A stretch of DNA of 64,000 nt from Azospirillum sp. TSH58 (GCF_003119115.1 NZ_CP022369.1:496001-560000); one strand, 5' to 3'. Positions 26,030 through 36,192 are shown, counted from the first letter of the stretch. Program-made: numbers and translations. Notes: a model not told the origin generated them from the sequence alone.

Positions 26030-26046
26030 AGCAAGGGGCGTGCCAA
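26030..26046 (-). promoter_or_regulatory. Sigma-54 (-24/-12) promoter of the carnitine-like operon
   Basis: On the minus strand the sequence TTGGCACG, CCCC, TTGCT matches the consensus TGGCACG-N4-TTGCW exactly, with GG and GC separated by 10 bases. It is about 90 bases upstream of the dehydrogenase start and points at it. The divergent gene encodes a sigma-54 activator, which makes the assignment strong. Confidence 0.9.
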
Positions 26047-26216
26047 TGATGGGAAGCGTTGCCATGGGCGGGGTTGGGCCAACCCAGCGGGCGGATTGCC
26101 TGGGGATTTGTCCTCTCGTCCGCCGGCGCCCTCGCCATCAGGGCTTTCGCCGTGTGCTGAATTCTGACAAACAGTGTTCAGATTATTGACAGAAACGACG
26201 CGGCGGGAGGCGGGCG

Positions 26217-27644
<1,428 letters not shown>

Positions 27645-27671
27645 GCGCCGCACGCCCCCCCTTTGGCGGGC

Positions 27672-30600
27672 TCACTCCGCCGGAGAGGTCTTCGCCGGGA
27701 CGTCCGCCGGATCGCGGTGCGGGACGAGCCGTTCGGTCAGCCGCTGGAAGGCGACGAACAGCACCGGCACGAAGATGATGCCGACCAGCGTCGCCGCGGT
27801 CATGCCGCTGAAGACCGTCGTGCCGATGGACCGCCGGCTCGCCGCTCCGGCGCCGGTGGCGACCAGCAGCGGCACCGCCCCCAGGATGAAGGCCAGCGCC
27901 GTCATCAGCACCGCGCGGAAGCGCTGGCGGGCGCCCATCACCGCGGAGTCGATGATGGGGTGACCGGCGGCGCGCTGCTCCCGCGCGAACTCCACGATCA
28001 GGATGGCGTTCTTGGCGGCGAGGCCGACCAGCAGGACGAGGCCGATCTGCGCGTAGACGTCGTTGGCGATTCCGGCGACGCTCAGGCCGATGCCGGCCCC
28101 CAGCACCGCGATGGCCACGGACAGCAGCACGGCCAGCGGGATCAGCCAGTTCTCGTACTGCGCGACCAGGAACAGATAGCCGAACAGCACCGCCAGCCCG
28201 AAGATGATGATCGTCTGGTTGCCGATGCGGCTCTCCTGATAGGACAGGCCGGTCCATTCCGTGGCGTAGCCCGCCGGCAGGGTGCGGTCCGCCACCTCCT
28301 GCATCGCCGCCAGCGCCTGGCCGGAGCTGCCGCCGGGGGCGGCGTTCCCGTTGACCGAGGCGGAGAGGAACTGGTCGTAACGGACCAGGCTGTCGGGAGC
28401 CAGCGTGTTGCGGATGCTCACGATGCTGCGCAGCGGCACCATGTCCCCCGACGAACTCCGCACATAGAGCTGGTCGATGGCCGCGACCTCGTCCCGGTAT
28501 TCCGCGGCATCCTGCACCTGCACCTGGAAGACCCGGCCATAGAGGTTGAAATCGTTGACATAGCGCGACCCGAGATGGGACTGCAGCGTGGTGAAGACGT
28601 CGCCCGGCGAGACGCCGAGCAGCGCCGCCTTGGTGCGGTCGAGGTCGACGAACAGGTGCGGCACGTCGGGGCTGAAGGTGCTGAAGACCGCCGACAGCCG
28701 CGCGTCCTGGTTGGCGGCGACCAGCAGGCCGCGCAGCACCGCGCCGAGCTGCTGCGCGGATTGCCCGCCCAGCGCCTGCACCTGCAACTGGAACCCGCCG
28801 GTGCTGCCGAGGCCGGGGATGGAGGGCGGGTTGAAGGCGGCGATGGTCGCCTGCGGCACCGCCGCGAGCTGCGGCCGCAGCCGGCCCAGCAGCGCGTCCA
28901 CCGTCTCGTCGGCCCCGCGCTCCCCCCAGGGCTTCAGCACGACGATCTGCAGGCCGACGTTGGAGCCCGCACCGCTGAGGATGCTGTAGCCGGCGATGGA
29001 GATCACGTGGGCGACCCCTGGCGTCGCGCGCAGACGCTCGTTCACGTCGTTCATCACCGTCTCCGTCCGGCTGAGCGACGCGGCACTCGGCAATTGCACA
29101 TTGACGAAGAAGTATCCCTGGTCCTCCGACGGCAGGAAGGCGGTGGGCAGGCCGCGCAGCAGCAGGAAGGCCCCGGCGGTCAGAAGGGCGAAGACGGCGA
29201 TCCCGATCACCAGCTTGCGCGACAGCCAGCCGACGAGACCGCCGTAGCGGTCGCGCACCCCGTCCAGCCCCCGGTTGAAGGCGGCCAGCGGGCGCCAGGG
29301 CGGGGTCGGCGGGCGCAGCAGCAGGCCGCACAGCGCCGGGGTCAGCGTCAGCGACACCATGCCGGAAATCAGGAAGGCGGTGGTGATGGTGACCGCGAAC
29401 TGCCGGTAGAGCTGGCCGGTGATGCCGGGCAGGAAGGCCACCGGCACGAACACCGCGGCCAGCACCAGGGTGGAGGCGACGATGGCGCCGGTCACCTGCT
29501 CCATGGCAATGCGGCTGGCCGAGGGGGCGGGCTGGTCGGGATGCTCCTCCATCACGCGCCGGACGTTCTCGACCACCACGATGGCGTCGTCGACGACCAG
29601 CCCGATCGCCAGCACCAGCGCGAACAGCGTGATGGTGTTGGCGCTGTAGCCCAGCGCGAGCAGCACGGCGAAGACGCCGATGATCGACACCGGGATCGCC
29701 AGCGTGGGGATCATCGTCGCCCGCCAGTCCTGGAGGAAGACGTAGATGACCACCACGACCAGCAGGAAGGTGATGCCGAGAGTCAGCACGATCTCCTCGA
29801 TCGTCGCGCTGACGAAGCTGGTGGTGTCGAAGACGACGGCGTAGTCCAGCCCCTCCGGGAAGCGGCCGGACAGCCGTTCCAGCTCGGCCCGCACCGCCTT
29901 GGCGACGTCCAGCGCGTTGGCGTCCGGCGACTGGTAGACGACCAGCGTCGCCGCCGGGTCGCCGTCCAATCTGGCGGTGGAGCTGTAGCTCTGCGCGCCC
30001 AGCTCCACCCGCCCGATGTCGCCCAGCCGCACCACGCCCCCGTTCGCGTTGGTGCGCACGATGATCCCGGCGAACTGCTTGGGGTCGTCCAGCCGGCCGC
30101 GGGCCAGAATGGTCAATTGCTGCTGCTGGCCGTCCGGGACCGGCGGGGCGCCGATCTGCCCCGCCGAGGCCTGGAGATTCTGGTTCTGGATCGCCGCGAC
30201 CACGTCCGCAGCGGTGATGCCCAGCGCCGTCATGCGGTTGGGGTCCATCCAGACGCGCATGGCGTAGGTCAGCGCACCCATCACCTGGGCGTCGCCGACG
30301 CCGGGCACCCGCGCGATGGCGTCGCGCAGGTTGATGCTGGCGTAGTTGGAGATGAAGATCGGGTCGAACTGGCCGCCGGGCGAGAAGACGTTGACGGCCA
30401 TCAGCATGTTGGACGACTGCTTGCGCACCGTGACGCCCTGGCGCGACACCTCCGTCGGCAGGGTCGGCGTGGCGAGCGACAGGCGGTTCTGCACGTTGAT
30501 CTGGGCCAGATCCGGGTCGGTGCCCTGCGCGAAGGTGACCGACAGCGTGTAGGCGCCGGTGTCGGTGCTGGTCGAGGACATGTAGAGCATGCCCTCCACG

Positions 30601-30815
30601 CCGTTCACCTGCGCCTCGATCGGGGCGGCGACGCTGTCGGCGACGACCTGGGCGTTGGCGCCGGGATAGGTGGCGGAGACCTGCACCGAGGGCGGCGTGA
30701 TCGGCGGGAACTGCGCCACCGGGATGGCGAGGATGGCCAGCGCGCCCGCGATGGTCACGACCAGTGCGATGACGATGGCGAGGTTCGGGCGCCGGATGAA
30801 CAGGCCGGAGAACAT
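27672..30815 (-). CDS. RND efflux transporter, inner-membrane pump (AcrB/MexB, HAE-1 family)
   Basis: A 1047-residue pump. It starts with FSGLFIRRPNLAIVIALVVTIAG. It has the conserved ATYPGANAQVV segment and the proton-relay Asp pair in LAIGLVVDDAIVVVENV (TM4). The second repeat starts near residue 540, with VQYENWLIPLAVLLSVAIAV-like TM segments and GLAAKNAILIVEFA. It takes up amphiphilic compounds and exports them with the periplasmic adaptor encoded 6 bases upstream. No outer-membrane channel gene is present, so a TolC-like protein encoded elsewhere must be used. The frame also open on the other strand (27663-32030) is a shadow. Confidence 0.95.
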   Translation of the reverse strand: MFSGLFIRRPNLAIVIALVVTIAGALAILAIPVAQFPPITPPSVQVSATYPGANAQVVADSVAAPIEAQVNGVEGMLYMSSTSTDTGAYTLSVTFAQGTDPDLAQINVQNRLSLATPTLPTEVSRQGVTVRKQSSNMLMAVNVFSPGGQFDPIFISNYASINLRDAIARVPGVGDAQVMGALTYAMRVWMDPNRMTALGITAADVVAAIQNQNLQASAGQIGAPPVPDGQQQQLTILARGRLDDPKQFAGIIVRTNANGGVVRLGDIGRVELGAQSYSSTARLDGDPAATLVVYQSPDANALDVAKAVRAELERLSGRFPEGLDYAVVFDTTSFVSATIEEIVLTLGITFLLVVVVIYVFLQDWRATMIPTLAIPVSIIGVFAVLLALGYSANTITLFALVLAIGLVVDDAIVVVENVRRVMEEHPDQPAPSASRIAMEQVTGAIVASTLVLAAVFVPVAFLPGITGQLYRQFAVTITTAFLISGMVSLTLTPALCGLLLRPPTPPWRPLAAFNRGLDGVRDRYGGLVGWLSRKLVIGIAVFALLTAGAFLLLRGLPTAFLPSEDQGYFFVNVQLPSAASLSRTETVMNDVNERLRATPGVAHVISIAGYSILSGAGSNVGLQIVVLKPWGERGADETVDALLGRLRPQLAAVPQATIAAFNPPSIPGLGSTGGFQLQVQALGGQSAQQLGAVLRGLLVAANQDARLSAVFSTFSPDVPHLFVDLDRTKAALLGVSPGDVFTTLQSHLGSRYVNDFNLYGRVFQVQVQDAAEYRDEVAAIDQLYVRSSSGDMVPLRSIVSIRNTLAPDSLVRYDQFLSASVNGNAAPGGSSGQALAAMQEVADRTLPAGYATEWTGLSYQESRIGNQTIIIFGLAVLFGYLFLVAQYENWLIPLAVLLSVAIAVLGAGIGLSVAGIANDVYAQIGLVLLVGLAAKNAILIVEFAREQRAAGHPIIDSAVMGARQRFRAVLMTALAFILGAVPLLVATGAGAASRRSIGTTVFSGMTAATLVGIIFVPVLFVAFQRLTERLVPHRDPADVPAKTSPAE

Positions 30816-30821
30816 GGGCGC

Positions 30822-31964
30822 TTATCCTCGCGGCTGTTCGGCGGTCTGGGGGGCCCGCTCGGGCTGCACGGCCATGCCGGGGCGCACCTTCTGGGCGCCG
30901 CCGACGATGATGGTCTCGCCGGCCTGGACGCCCTTGGGCACGGCGATCACCTGATCGAGCTGCGGTCCGGGCTCGATCGGGCGGCGCTGCGCCCGGTTCT
31001 CCTGGTCGAGCACCAGGACGTAGCTGCCCTGCTGGTCCTGCTGGATGGCGGACACCGGCACCACCGGCTGCCGCTCGGTCTGCGCCGGACGGATCAGGAC
31101 GGTCACATACTGGCCCGGCAGCAGGAGCGCCTTGGGATTCGCGAAATCGGCGTAGACGGGGATGGTCCCGGTCTGCGGGTCGATGCGGTTGCTGGCGAAG
31201 GCGACCTTGCCCTTCTGCCCGTATTCGGAACCGTCGGCCAGCCGCAGGGCCGGGACGAAGCGGTTCACCGCATCGGAGGAGGCGAGATCGGGGGCGGCGC
31301 GCTGGACATCCAGGATGTCGCGGTCGCTGACCGAGAAGACGACCCGGATGGGATCGAGCTGGACGACCGTGGCGAGCGGACCGCTGGACGGGTTGACGAG
31401 GTCGCCCACGGTCATCGCGGTGGCGCCGATGCGCCCGTCGATGGGCGAGGCGATGCGCGTGTAGCCGAGGTTCAGCTCCGCCTGCCGCAGCTTGGCCTGC
31501 GTCTGCATGATGTCGGCCTCCGCGGTCTCCTGCCCCGCCTGGGCCTGATCGACGTCGGCCTGGGAGATGTTGCCGCGGGTGCGCAGTTCCTGCGCGCGCT
31601 GGAAGGCGCGCTGGGCCTCGCGCAGGGTCGCCTGGGCGCGGGAGAGGTCGGCCTTGGCGCTGTCCACGGCGGCCTGGTAGGGGGCCTGCTCGATGACGTA
31701 GAGCAGGGTGTCCTTGGTGACGTTCTGCCCTTCCTGGAAGGCCACCTGCTCGATGAAGCCCTCGACGCGGGCGCGGGCTTCGAAATCCTGGATCGCCTGG
31801 ACGCGGCCGATGAACTCGCTGGTCGGGGTGACCTCCCGGTCGCGCACCACCTCGGTCGTGACCGTGGGGGGTGGCGCGTTGCCGGGCTGCTGGGCCAGCA
31901 CCCCGCCCGGAACGAGCAGGGCGAAAAGGCACGAGACGGCGAGGCCGTGGCGAAGGCGCAGCAT
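30822..31964 (-). CDS. RND efflux periplasmic adaptor (membrane fusion protein)
   Basis: A 380-residue adaptor with a signal peptide ending at GVLAQQ (residue 25). A lipoyl/barrel-sandwich first half is RVEGFIEQVAFQEGQNV. A helical hairpin of about 70 residues follows (AKADLSRAQATLREAQRAFQRAQELRTRGNIS), then YTRIASPIDGRIGATAMTVGDLV and the beta-barrel domain. It links the inner-membrane pump to an outer-membrane channel. The signal peptide has no lipobox Cys, so it is probably not a lipoprotein, unlike AcrA. Confidence 0.93.
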   Translation of the reverse strand: MLRLRHGLAVSCLFALLVPGGVLAQQPGNAPPPTVTTEVVRDREVTPTSEFIGRVQAIQDFEARARVEGFIEQVAFQEGQNVTKDTLLYVIEQAPYQAAVDSAKADLSRAQATLREAQRAFQRAQELRTRGNISQADVDQAQAGQETAEADIMQTQAKLRQAELNLGYTRIASPIDGRIGATAMTVGDLVNPSSGPLATVVQLDPIRVVFSVSDRDILDVQRAAPDLASSDAVNRFVPALRLADGSEYGQKGKVAFASNRIDPQTGTIPVYADFANPKALLLPGQYVTVLIRPAQTERQPVVPVSAIQQDQQGSYVLVLDQENRAQRRPIEPGPQLDQVIAVPKGVQAGETIIVGGAQKVRPGMAVQPERAPQTAEQPRG

Positions 31965-32080
31965 CGAGGGGGCTCCCGTTCAACCGTGCCTTCTAAACAG
32001 GGCCGCGTCGATTGGGTTCAGCGATGCTGATGAAAAGTGGCTGCGATAAGGAGGGACTTCGGCAAACGGTCGCCCAAAAC

Positions 32081-32116
32081 GCATGGGGACCGCCCCAGGA
32101 AGGGCGGTCCCCATGC
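32081..32116 (-). terminator. Rho-independent terminator of infC
   Basis: A perfect 15-bp stem (GCATGGGGACCGCCC) with a 6-base loop is followed on the minus strand by a short T-run. It lies 37 bases after the infC stop and insulates the RND genes from the translation genes. Confidence 0.85.
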
Positions 32117-32123
32117 CGTCAAA

Positions 32124-32154
32124 CGTGTTTACCGGTCTGCCGTGTTTACCGGTC
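32124..32154. repeat. 14-base direct repeat at the infC 3' end
   Basis: CGTGTTTACCGGTC occurs twice with 3 bases between. The second copy runs into the infC stop codon. It may be a slippage duplication, since the copies are identical. Confidence 0.7.
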
Positions 32155-32686
32155 AGCGCGGGGCGATGACCATGACCATCATGCGCCCTTCCATCCGGGG
32201 CATCTGCTCAACCTTGGCGATGTCCTCGAACTGGTCGCGCACCCGGATGAGCACGTTCATGCCCAAATCCTGGTGCGCCATCTCACGGCCACGGAACCGC
32301 ATGGTCATCTTGACCTTGTCGCCCTCTTCGAGGAAGCGCCGCGCGGCCCGCATCTTCACGTCGTAATCGTGGTCATCGATGTTCGGCCGGAGCTTCAGCT
32401 CCTTGATCTCGATGATCTTCTGCTTCTTGCGCGCCTCGTTGGCCTTCTTCTGCTCCTCGAACCGGAACCGGCCGTAGTCGAGGATCTTGCAGACTGGAGG
32501 CTCCGCCTGGGGGGCAACCTCGACAAGGTCGAGTTCGGCCTCCACCGCAGCGTCAAAGGCGTCGCGCAGCGAAACCACGCCGATCATCTCACCGTTGGCA
32601 CCGACGAGGCGCACCGTGCGTGCCGTGATTTCCCGATTGATGCGCGGGCCTTCGCGGACCGGGTCCGCATCGTAGAGTTTAGCTAT
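32153..32686 (-). CDS. infC: Translation initiation factor IF-3
   Basis: IF-3 of about 177 residues. The N-domain (GPRINREITARTVRLVGANGEMIGVVSLRDAFDAA) and C-domain (KKQKIIEIKELKLRPNIDDHDYDVKMRAARRFLEEGDKVK, RFRGREMAHQ) are complete. The conserved protein extends 24 codons upstream of the first GTG (32614), through IAKLYDADPVREGPRINRE, and no ATG, GTG or TTG lies in that stretch. The best start is an AUA at 32686 with GGAG 7 bases upstream; an in-frame AUU at 32725 lacks a ribosome-binding site. A rare non-AUG start is the known basis of IF-3 autoregulation. The usual partners rpmI and rplT are absent here. Confidence 0.93.
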   Translation of the reverse strand: MAKLYDADPVREGPRINREITARTVRLVGANGEMIGVVSLRDAFDAAVEAELDLVEVAPQAEPPVCKILDYGRFRFEEQKKANEARKKQKIIEIKELKLRPNIDDHDYDVKMRAARRFLEEGDKVKMTMRFRGREMAHQDLGMNVLIRVRDQFEDIAKVEQMPRMEGRMMVMVIAPR

Positions 32687-32778
32687 GTCCTGTCTCCAAC
32701 GGTCTGTCCGGCGAGGAACCGGAATGGGTGCTGACGGCCCTGACGCCGTCCCTCAAATTAAGGCATCGGTGGCCACGG

Positions 32779-32982
32779 TCAATAGCCCTCGCGCAGCAAG
32801 CGCTTGCGCAGCAGCTTGCGCCGCCGCCGGACCGATTCCGCCGCCTGCCGTGCCCGGCGCTCCGAGGGCTTTTCGTAACGCCGATGCAGCTTCATCTCAC
32901 GAAAAAGCCCTTCGCGCTGCATTTTTCTTTTCAGGACGCGCAGAGCGCCCCCCACATCGTTGTCGCGGACCTGAACGAGCAT
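32779..32982 (-). CDS. rpsU: 30S ribosomal protein S21
   Basis: A 67-residue, very basic protein matching S21: VQVRDNDVGGALRVLKRKMQREGLFREMKLHRRYEKPSERRARQ, with an Arg/Lys-rich tail. It joins the 30S subunit and helps pair mRNA with 16S rRNA. It lies between a small conserved gene and infC on the same strand, 92 bases upstream of the infC start. Confidence 0.97.
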   Translation of the reverse strand: MLVQVRDNDVGGALRVLKRKMQREGLFREMKLHRRYEKPSERRARQAAESVRRRRKLLRKRLLREGY

Positions 32983-33043
32983 AGGGTGGCTGTCCTCGCG
33001 GTTGTTTCTGTGGGAAGGCTTTTTTTCGATACGGATGAGGCGG

Positions 33044-33196
33044 TTAGCCCAAAGTGTCGAGAACGATCTGGCGGATCTCGCGCGGGGTCAGGCGGGGCCA
33101 CCCCGGCGCCCACGCCGGTTCGGCCACGGGATTGGGCCGCTGATGCTGGGGCTGGGCGGCCTGGGCCGCCCCGGTCGAAGGAAGTTTGATGGTCAT
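33044..33196 (-). CDS. Small conserved-looking protein of 50 residues between cspA and rpsU
   Basis: An open frame of 50 codons starts at ATG 33196 with AGAGGA six bases upstream and ends at TAA 33046-33044. The product begins MTIKLPSTGAAQAAQPQ, has a Pro/Gln/Trp-rich middle (WAPGWPRLT) and ends with the helix PREIRQIVLDTLG. The strong ribosome-binding site, position between cspA and rpsU with 60-70 base spacers, and amphipathic C-terminal helix argue for a real gene. I do not recognise a family. Its location suggests expression with the cold-shock or ribosomal genes. Confidence 0.65.
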   Translation of the reverse strand: MTIKLPSTGAAQAAQPQHQRPNPVAEPAWAPGWPRLTPREIRQIVLDTLG

Positions 33197-33268
33197 GCGA
33201 ATCCTCTTGCCGACGGGCGACGCCCGCCGGCCATTGTTCTTCTGTACTGGAATCGGGGGCCGCGGCGC

Positions 33269-33478
33269 TCAGAGAGCGCGCAGATCCTCGGCCGACACCT
33301 TGCCCCGCTGCGGGTCGCGGACGGCCTCGAACGACAGCTTCTGCCCTTCGTTGAGTTGGCCGATGCCGGAGCGGTCGACGGCGGAAATATGGACGAAGAC
33401 GTCCGCCGAACCGTCATCCGGCTGGATGAAGCCGTAGCCCTTGGTGGAGTTGAACCATTTCACGGTGCCGTTCGCCAT
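33269..33478 (-). CDS. Cold-shock protein (CspA family)
   Basis: A 69-residue single cold-shock domain. It has GTVKWFNSTKGYGFIQPDD (RNP-1), DVFVHISAV (RNP-2) and a C-terminal strand. It binds single-stranded RNA or DNA and melts RNA structure. The ATG at 33478 is the family start; upstream in-frame codons to 33535 are leader. About 250 bases upstream are free of genes and probably hold a long 5' leader, as is usual for csp genes. Confidence 0.95.
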   Translation of the reverse strand: MANGTVKWFNSTKGYGFIQPDDGSADVFVHISAVDRSGIGQLNEGQKLSFEAVRDPQRGKVSAEDLRAL

Positions 33479-33731
33479 GGGTCTGTTCCCTTGCTGATGG
33501 TGCCCCGCCCGACATCGGGAAGGGATCAAATTCACTTCGGGAAAAGAGACCCAAACCGGTTGGCCGTGGCTGAGGACAGCAGGCCCCGAAACAATCTTGA
33601 TGGGTTCCAGATGGGAGGGGCCATCGGCTTTTACAAGCGATTATTGAGCGGTCGATTGCCGACCGGCGTCGCCCGCCTCTTCGGAACGGAATTGAATACG
33701 GACGCAATTCCGGGAGCGCATCGCGCGTGGG

Positions 33732-35465
33732 TCACGCGTGGACGGCGACGGGACGGTTCGCGTCGGCGGTGAACGGCACGCTGACGGTGGCGGCGCAGCC
33801 GGACTGCGAGTCGAAGGTTATGGTGCCGCCGACCTGCCGGACCAGCGCGTCGACCAGCGTCGTGCCGGTTCCCCCCTTGGGCGGCATGTCCGCGCAGCCG
33901 ATGCCGTCGTCGGCCACAGTCATCGTCAGACGGTCGCCCGCCTGCCGCAGCCGGACCGTCACCGTCCCGCTTCTCCCCTCCGGAAAGGCGTGCTTCAGCG
34001 CGTTGACGACGAGTTCGTTGGCGATCAGGCCGAGCGGCGTGGCGAGTTCGATGGAGCAGGCCACGTCATCCGTGTCGGCGTGGATGGCGATCGCCTCGTT
34101 CGGGCGAAGCTCCTGAAGCGCGTCGCAGAGCTGGCGCAGGTGCGTCCCGAAATCGACGTTCATCAGGTCCCCGGAGGAGTAGAGCTGCTCGTGCAGGCGC
34201 CCCATCGAGGTCACGCGCCCGGCCAGCGCCTCGATGCGGCCCCGCGACAGGTCCCCCTTGGGCAGGCGGCGCATCTCCACCATCATCAACCCGTAGATCA
34301 CCTGAAGGTTGTTCTTCACACGGTGGTGGACCTCGCGAAGCAGGACCGTCTTTTCGGCGACGGTGCCGCGGAGCCGCCGGTCCGCCTCCTGCAGGTCGTT
34401 CACGTAGGCGTGCAGCGCCCCGGACAGCGTGGCGGCTTCCGTGTAGCGGCCGGCCAGCGGCAGGACGGGCATCGTGCCGTCGGTGCCCGCGGCCTCGACG
34501 GCCCTGGACATGGCGCGCAGGGGCGCCGACAGCCACGTCGCCAGGACATGGCCGACGAGGACCGCCAGGAGGCTGGCGCCGATTCCCCACGCGATCACCC
34601 GGTTCCGCAACTCGGCGACCGGAGCCATCGCCTGATCGACCGGCTGGCGGAGGACGACGCTCCAGCCCAGGCCGGGATAATCCCGGTAGCCTTTCGTCGG
34701 CACCACGCTCGTCAGGAAGCGGCGTCCGTCCGGCCAGGATTCGACCCACGCGCGGCGCCCCTGCGCCGAGGCGAAGGCCAGCGGCGTGCCCACCAGGGGT
34801 TTGGGTCCGAGAATCACCCTCCCGTCGGCGGAGAGGATCATCGCCTCGACCGCGGCGTCCTCGGAAATCTGGCCGAGCACGGAGCGTTCGACCTCCGACG
34901 CCCAGTCCCAGCTGAGATGGGCGGCGACGACGCCGGTCAGCGTTCCGTGTTCGTCGCGAACCGGAGCCGCAAGGTCGACGAAACGCGGAACCTCCAACCG
35001 GTCGGCGTAGAGAATCTTGCCCAGAACCACCGCGTCGTGCACGTCGCCGACATAGGGGCGGTCGTACCCCTGCTTCCACCAATCGCGCGCGCTGACGTCC
35101 ATGCCCTCATAGACGCGGCCCGTCGCCGCTTCGAGGAGGCCGGTCGGCCGGATGAAGCCGATCCAGGCATAGTCCGGATAGCTGTCCTGAAGCTTCTGGA
35201 GGACGGCGCGCCGCGAATCGCGGGACGTGTCGGTCGCGCGGATCGTTTCCAGACTCGTCACGACGAGAAGATCGCGGTAGCGCTCGAACATGCCACGGTC
35301 GAGCTTGTCGGCCACCTGCCCGGCGTACAGGTGCAGCTGTTCCCCGATCACGCGCTGGAGCCGCTCTCCGGCTTCGACCTGCAGAATCGCGGCGGTGCCG
35401 GCCGTGAAGGCCAGCCCGACACCCCCCAGGCACGCGATCAGCATCGCCCTCAGACCGATCTTCAA
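33732..35465 (-). CDS. Sensor histidine kinase (dCache sensor, HAMP, HisKA_2/HWE type)
   Basis: A 577-residue membrane kinase. TM1 lies at about residues 7-29, followed by a periplasmic double-Cache-like domain (30-285) with the conserved ARDWWKQGY and DLAAPVRDEHGTLTGVVAAHL blocks. TM2 is about 289-311 and a HAMP region follows. The HisKA_2 box is EVHHRVKNNLQVIYGLM (His at 380-381), and an ATPase domain runs from about 470 (IANELVVNALKHAFPEG, ADDGIG). It probably senses a small amine or carboxylate in the periplasm. The single-domain response regulator encoded divergently, 288 bases away, is the likely partner. Confidence 0.9.
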   Translation of the reverse strand: MKIGLRAMLIACLGGVGLAFTAGTAAILQVEAGERLQRVIGEQLHLYAGQVADKLDRGMFERYRDLLVVTSLETIRATDTSRDSRRAVLQKLQDSYPDYAWIGFIRPTGLLEAATGRVYEGMDVSARDWWKQGYDRPYVGDVHDAVVLGKILYADRLEVPRFVDLAAPVRDEHGTLTGVVAAHLSWDWASEVERSVLGQISEDAAVEAMILSADGRVILGPKPLVGTPLAFASAQGRRAWVESWPDGRRFLTSVVPTKGYRDYPGLGWSVVLRQPVDQAMAPVAELRNRVIAWGIGASLLAVLVGHVLATWLSAPLRAMSRAVEAAGTDGTMPVLPLAGRYTEAATLSGALHAYVNDLQEADRRLRGTVAEKTVLLREVHHRVKNNLQVIYGLMMVEMRRLPKGDLSRGRIEALAGRVTSMGRLHEQLYSSGDLMNVDFGTHLRQLCDALQELRPNEAIAIHADTDDVACSIELATPLGLIANELVVNALKHAFPEGRSGTVTVRLRQAGDRLTMTVADDGIGCADMPPKGGTGTTLVDALVRQVGGTITFDSQSGCAATVSVPFTADANRPVAVHA

Positions 35466-35535
35466 GGTTGCGGATCTTCCCTCTGTTCAGGGTTTCGGTT
35501 CGGAGCACCGCGTCAAGGCTCGGCCGTGCCGCTTC

Positions 35536-35563
35536 GGATCAGGCCGGATCAGGCCGGATCAGG
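35536..35563. repeat. 10-base tandem repeat (2.8 copies)
   Basis: GGATCAGGCC is repeated almost three times, about 70 bases upstream of the kinase start, between the divergent kinase and response-regulator genes. Confidence 0.75.
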
Positions 35564-35753
35564 AAAGATGCGCACATCCTCCCGGCACGAACAAGGGATA
35601 GAGGCTCCCCGAAATGGCCAACGAAACGGCCGCCACCCGTTCAGCAACCCGTTCGGCTTTGTTTTTCCTGGCGTTGCCGGCTACAATCATACCTGGAGCT
35701 GGGGCGCGTCGCTCCACACCCAGGACTGTGTTATTTCTGTACGGTGAGCCGCG

Positions 35754-36140
35754 ATGACCGAACCCCGCCATATCCTGCTGGTCGACGATGAGGCGATCGC
35801 GATCATGGCGCTGGAGCATGGCCTGATGGACGAGGGGTTCCGGGTCACCACGGCCTTCAATGGCCAGGAGGCCCTGAGGATCTGGAAGGACGAGTCCTTC
35901 GACGCCCTGGTCACCGATCTCAGGATGCCGGTGATGGCGGGCGACGAGCTGATCCGCAACCTGCGGAGGGAGGAGCCCGGCCTGCCCGTGGTGGTGGTCA
36001 GCGGCTACGCCACCGGCGAGGTTTCCGAGACGCTGAAGGTGAGTTTTCCGGAGCCCATCGCGATCATGCCCAAGCCGGTGCGTGTCGAAGAGATCTCGGG
36101 CGCGTTGAAGCGGATGCTGGCGGTCGCCCCCGGCGCCTGA
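35754..36140 (+). CDS. Single-domain response regulator
   Basis: A 128-residue CheY-like receiver without an output domain. Acidic pocket Asp11/Asp12, phospho-acceptor Asp55 (LVTDLRMP), Ser83 (VVVSGY) and Lys107 (IMPKPV) are all present. It may act as an intermediate in a phosphorelay or bind a target directly. It is divergent from the HisKA_2 kinase, the natural partner. Confidence 0.9.
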   Translation: MTEPRHILLVDDEAIAIMALEHGLMDEGFRVTTAFNGQEALRIWKDESFDALVTDLRMPVMAGDELIRNLRREEPGLPVVVVSGYATGEVSETLKVSFPEPIAIMPKPVRVEEISGALKRMLAVAPGA

Positions 36141-36142
36141 CG

Positions 36143-36178
36143 CCAGCGCATCACCCAGCGCATCACCCAGCGCATCAC
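36143..36178. repeat. Three perfect 12-base tandem repeats between response regulator and DUF457 gene
   Basis: CCAGCGCATCAC occurs three times without gaps and fills nearly all of the 52-base spacer between the two genes. It ends 15 bases before the next start codon, so copy-number change would alter that gene's leader. Confidence 0.85.
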
Positions 36179-36192
36179 AACGACCGGGCATC

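Noticed and set aside
27663..32030. A 1455-codon open frame on the plus strand
   Set aside because: It is antisense to the RND pump and adaptor genes, rich in His/Arg/Asp/Gln, and shows no domain; it is a GC-bias shadow.
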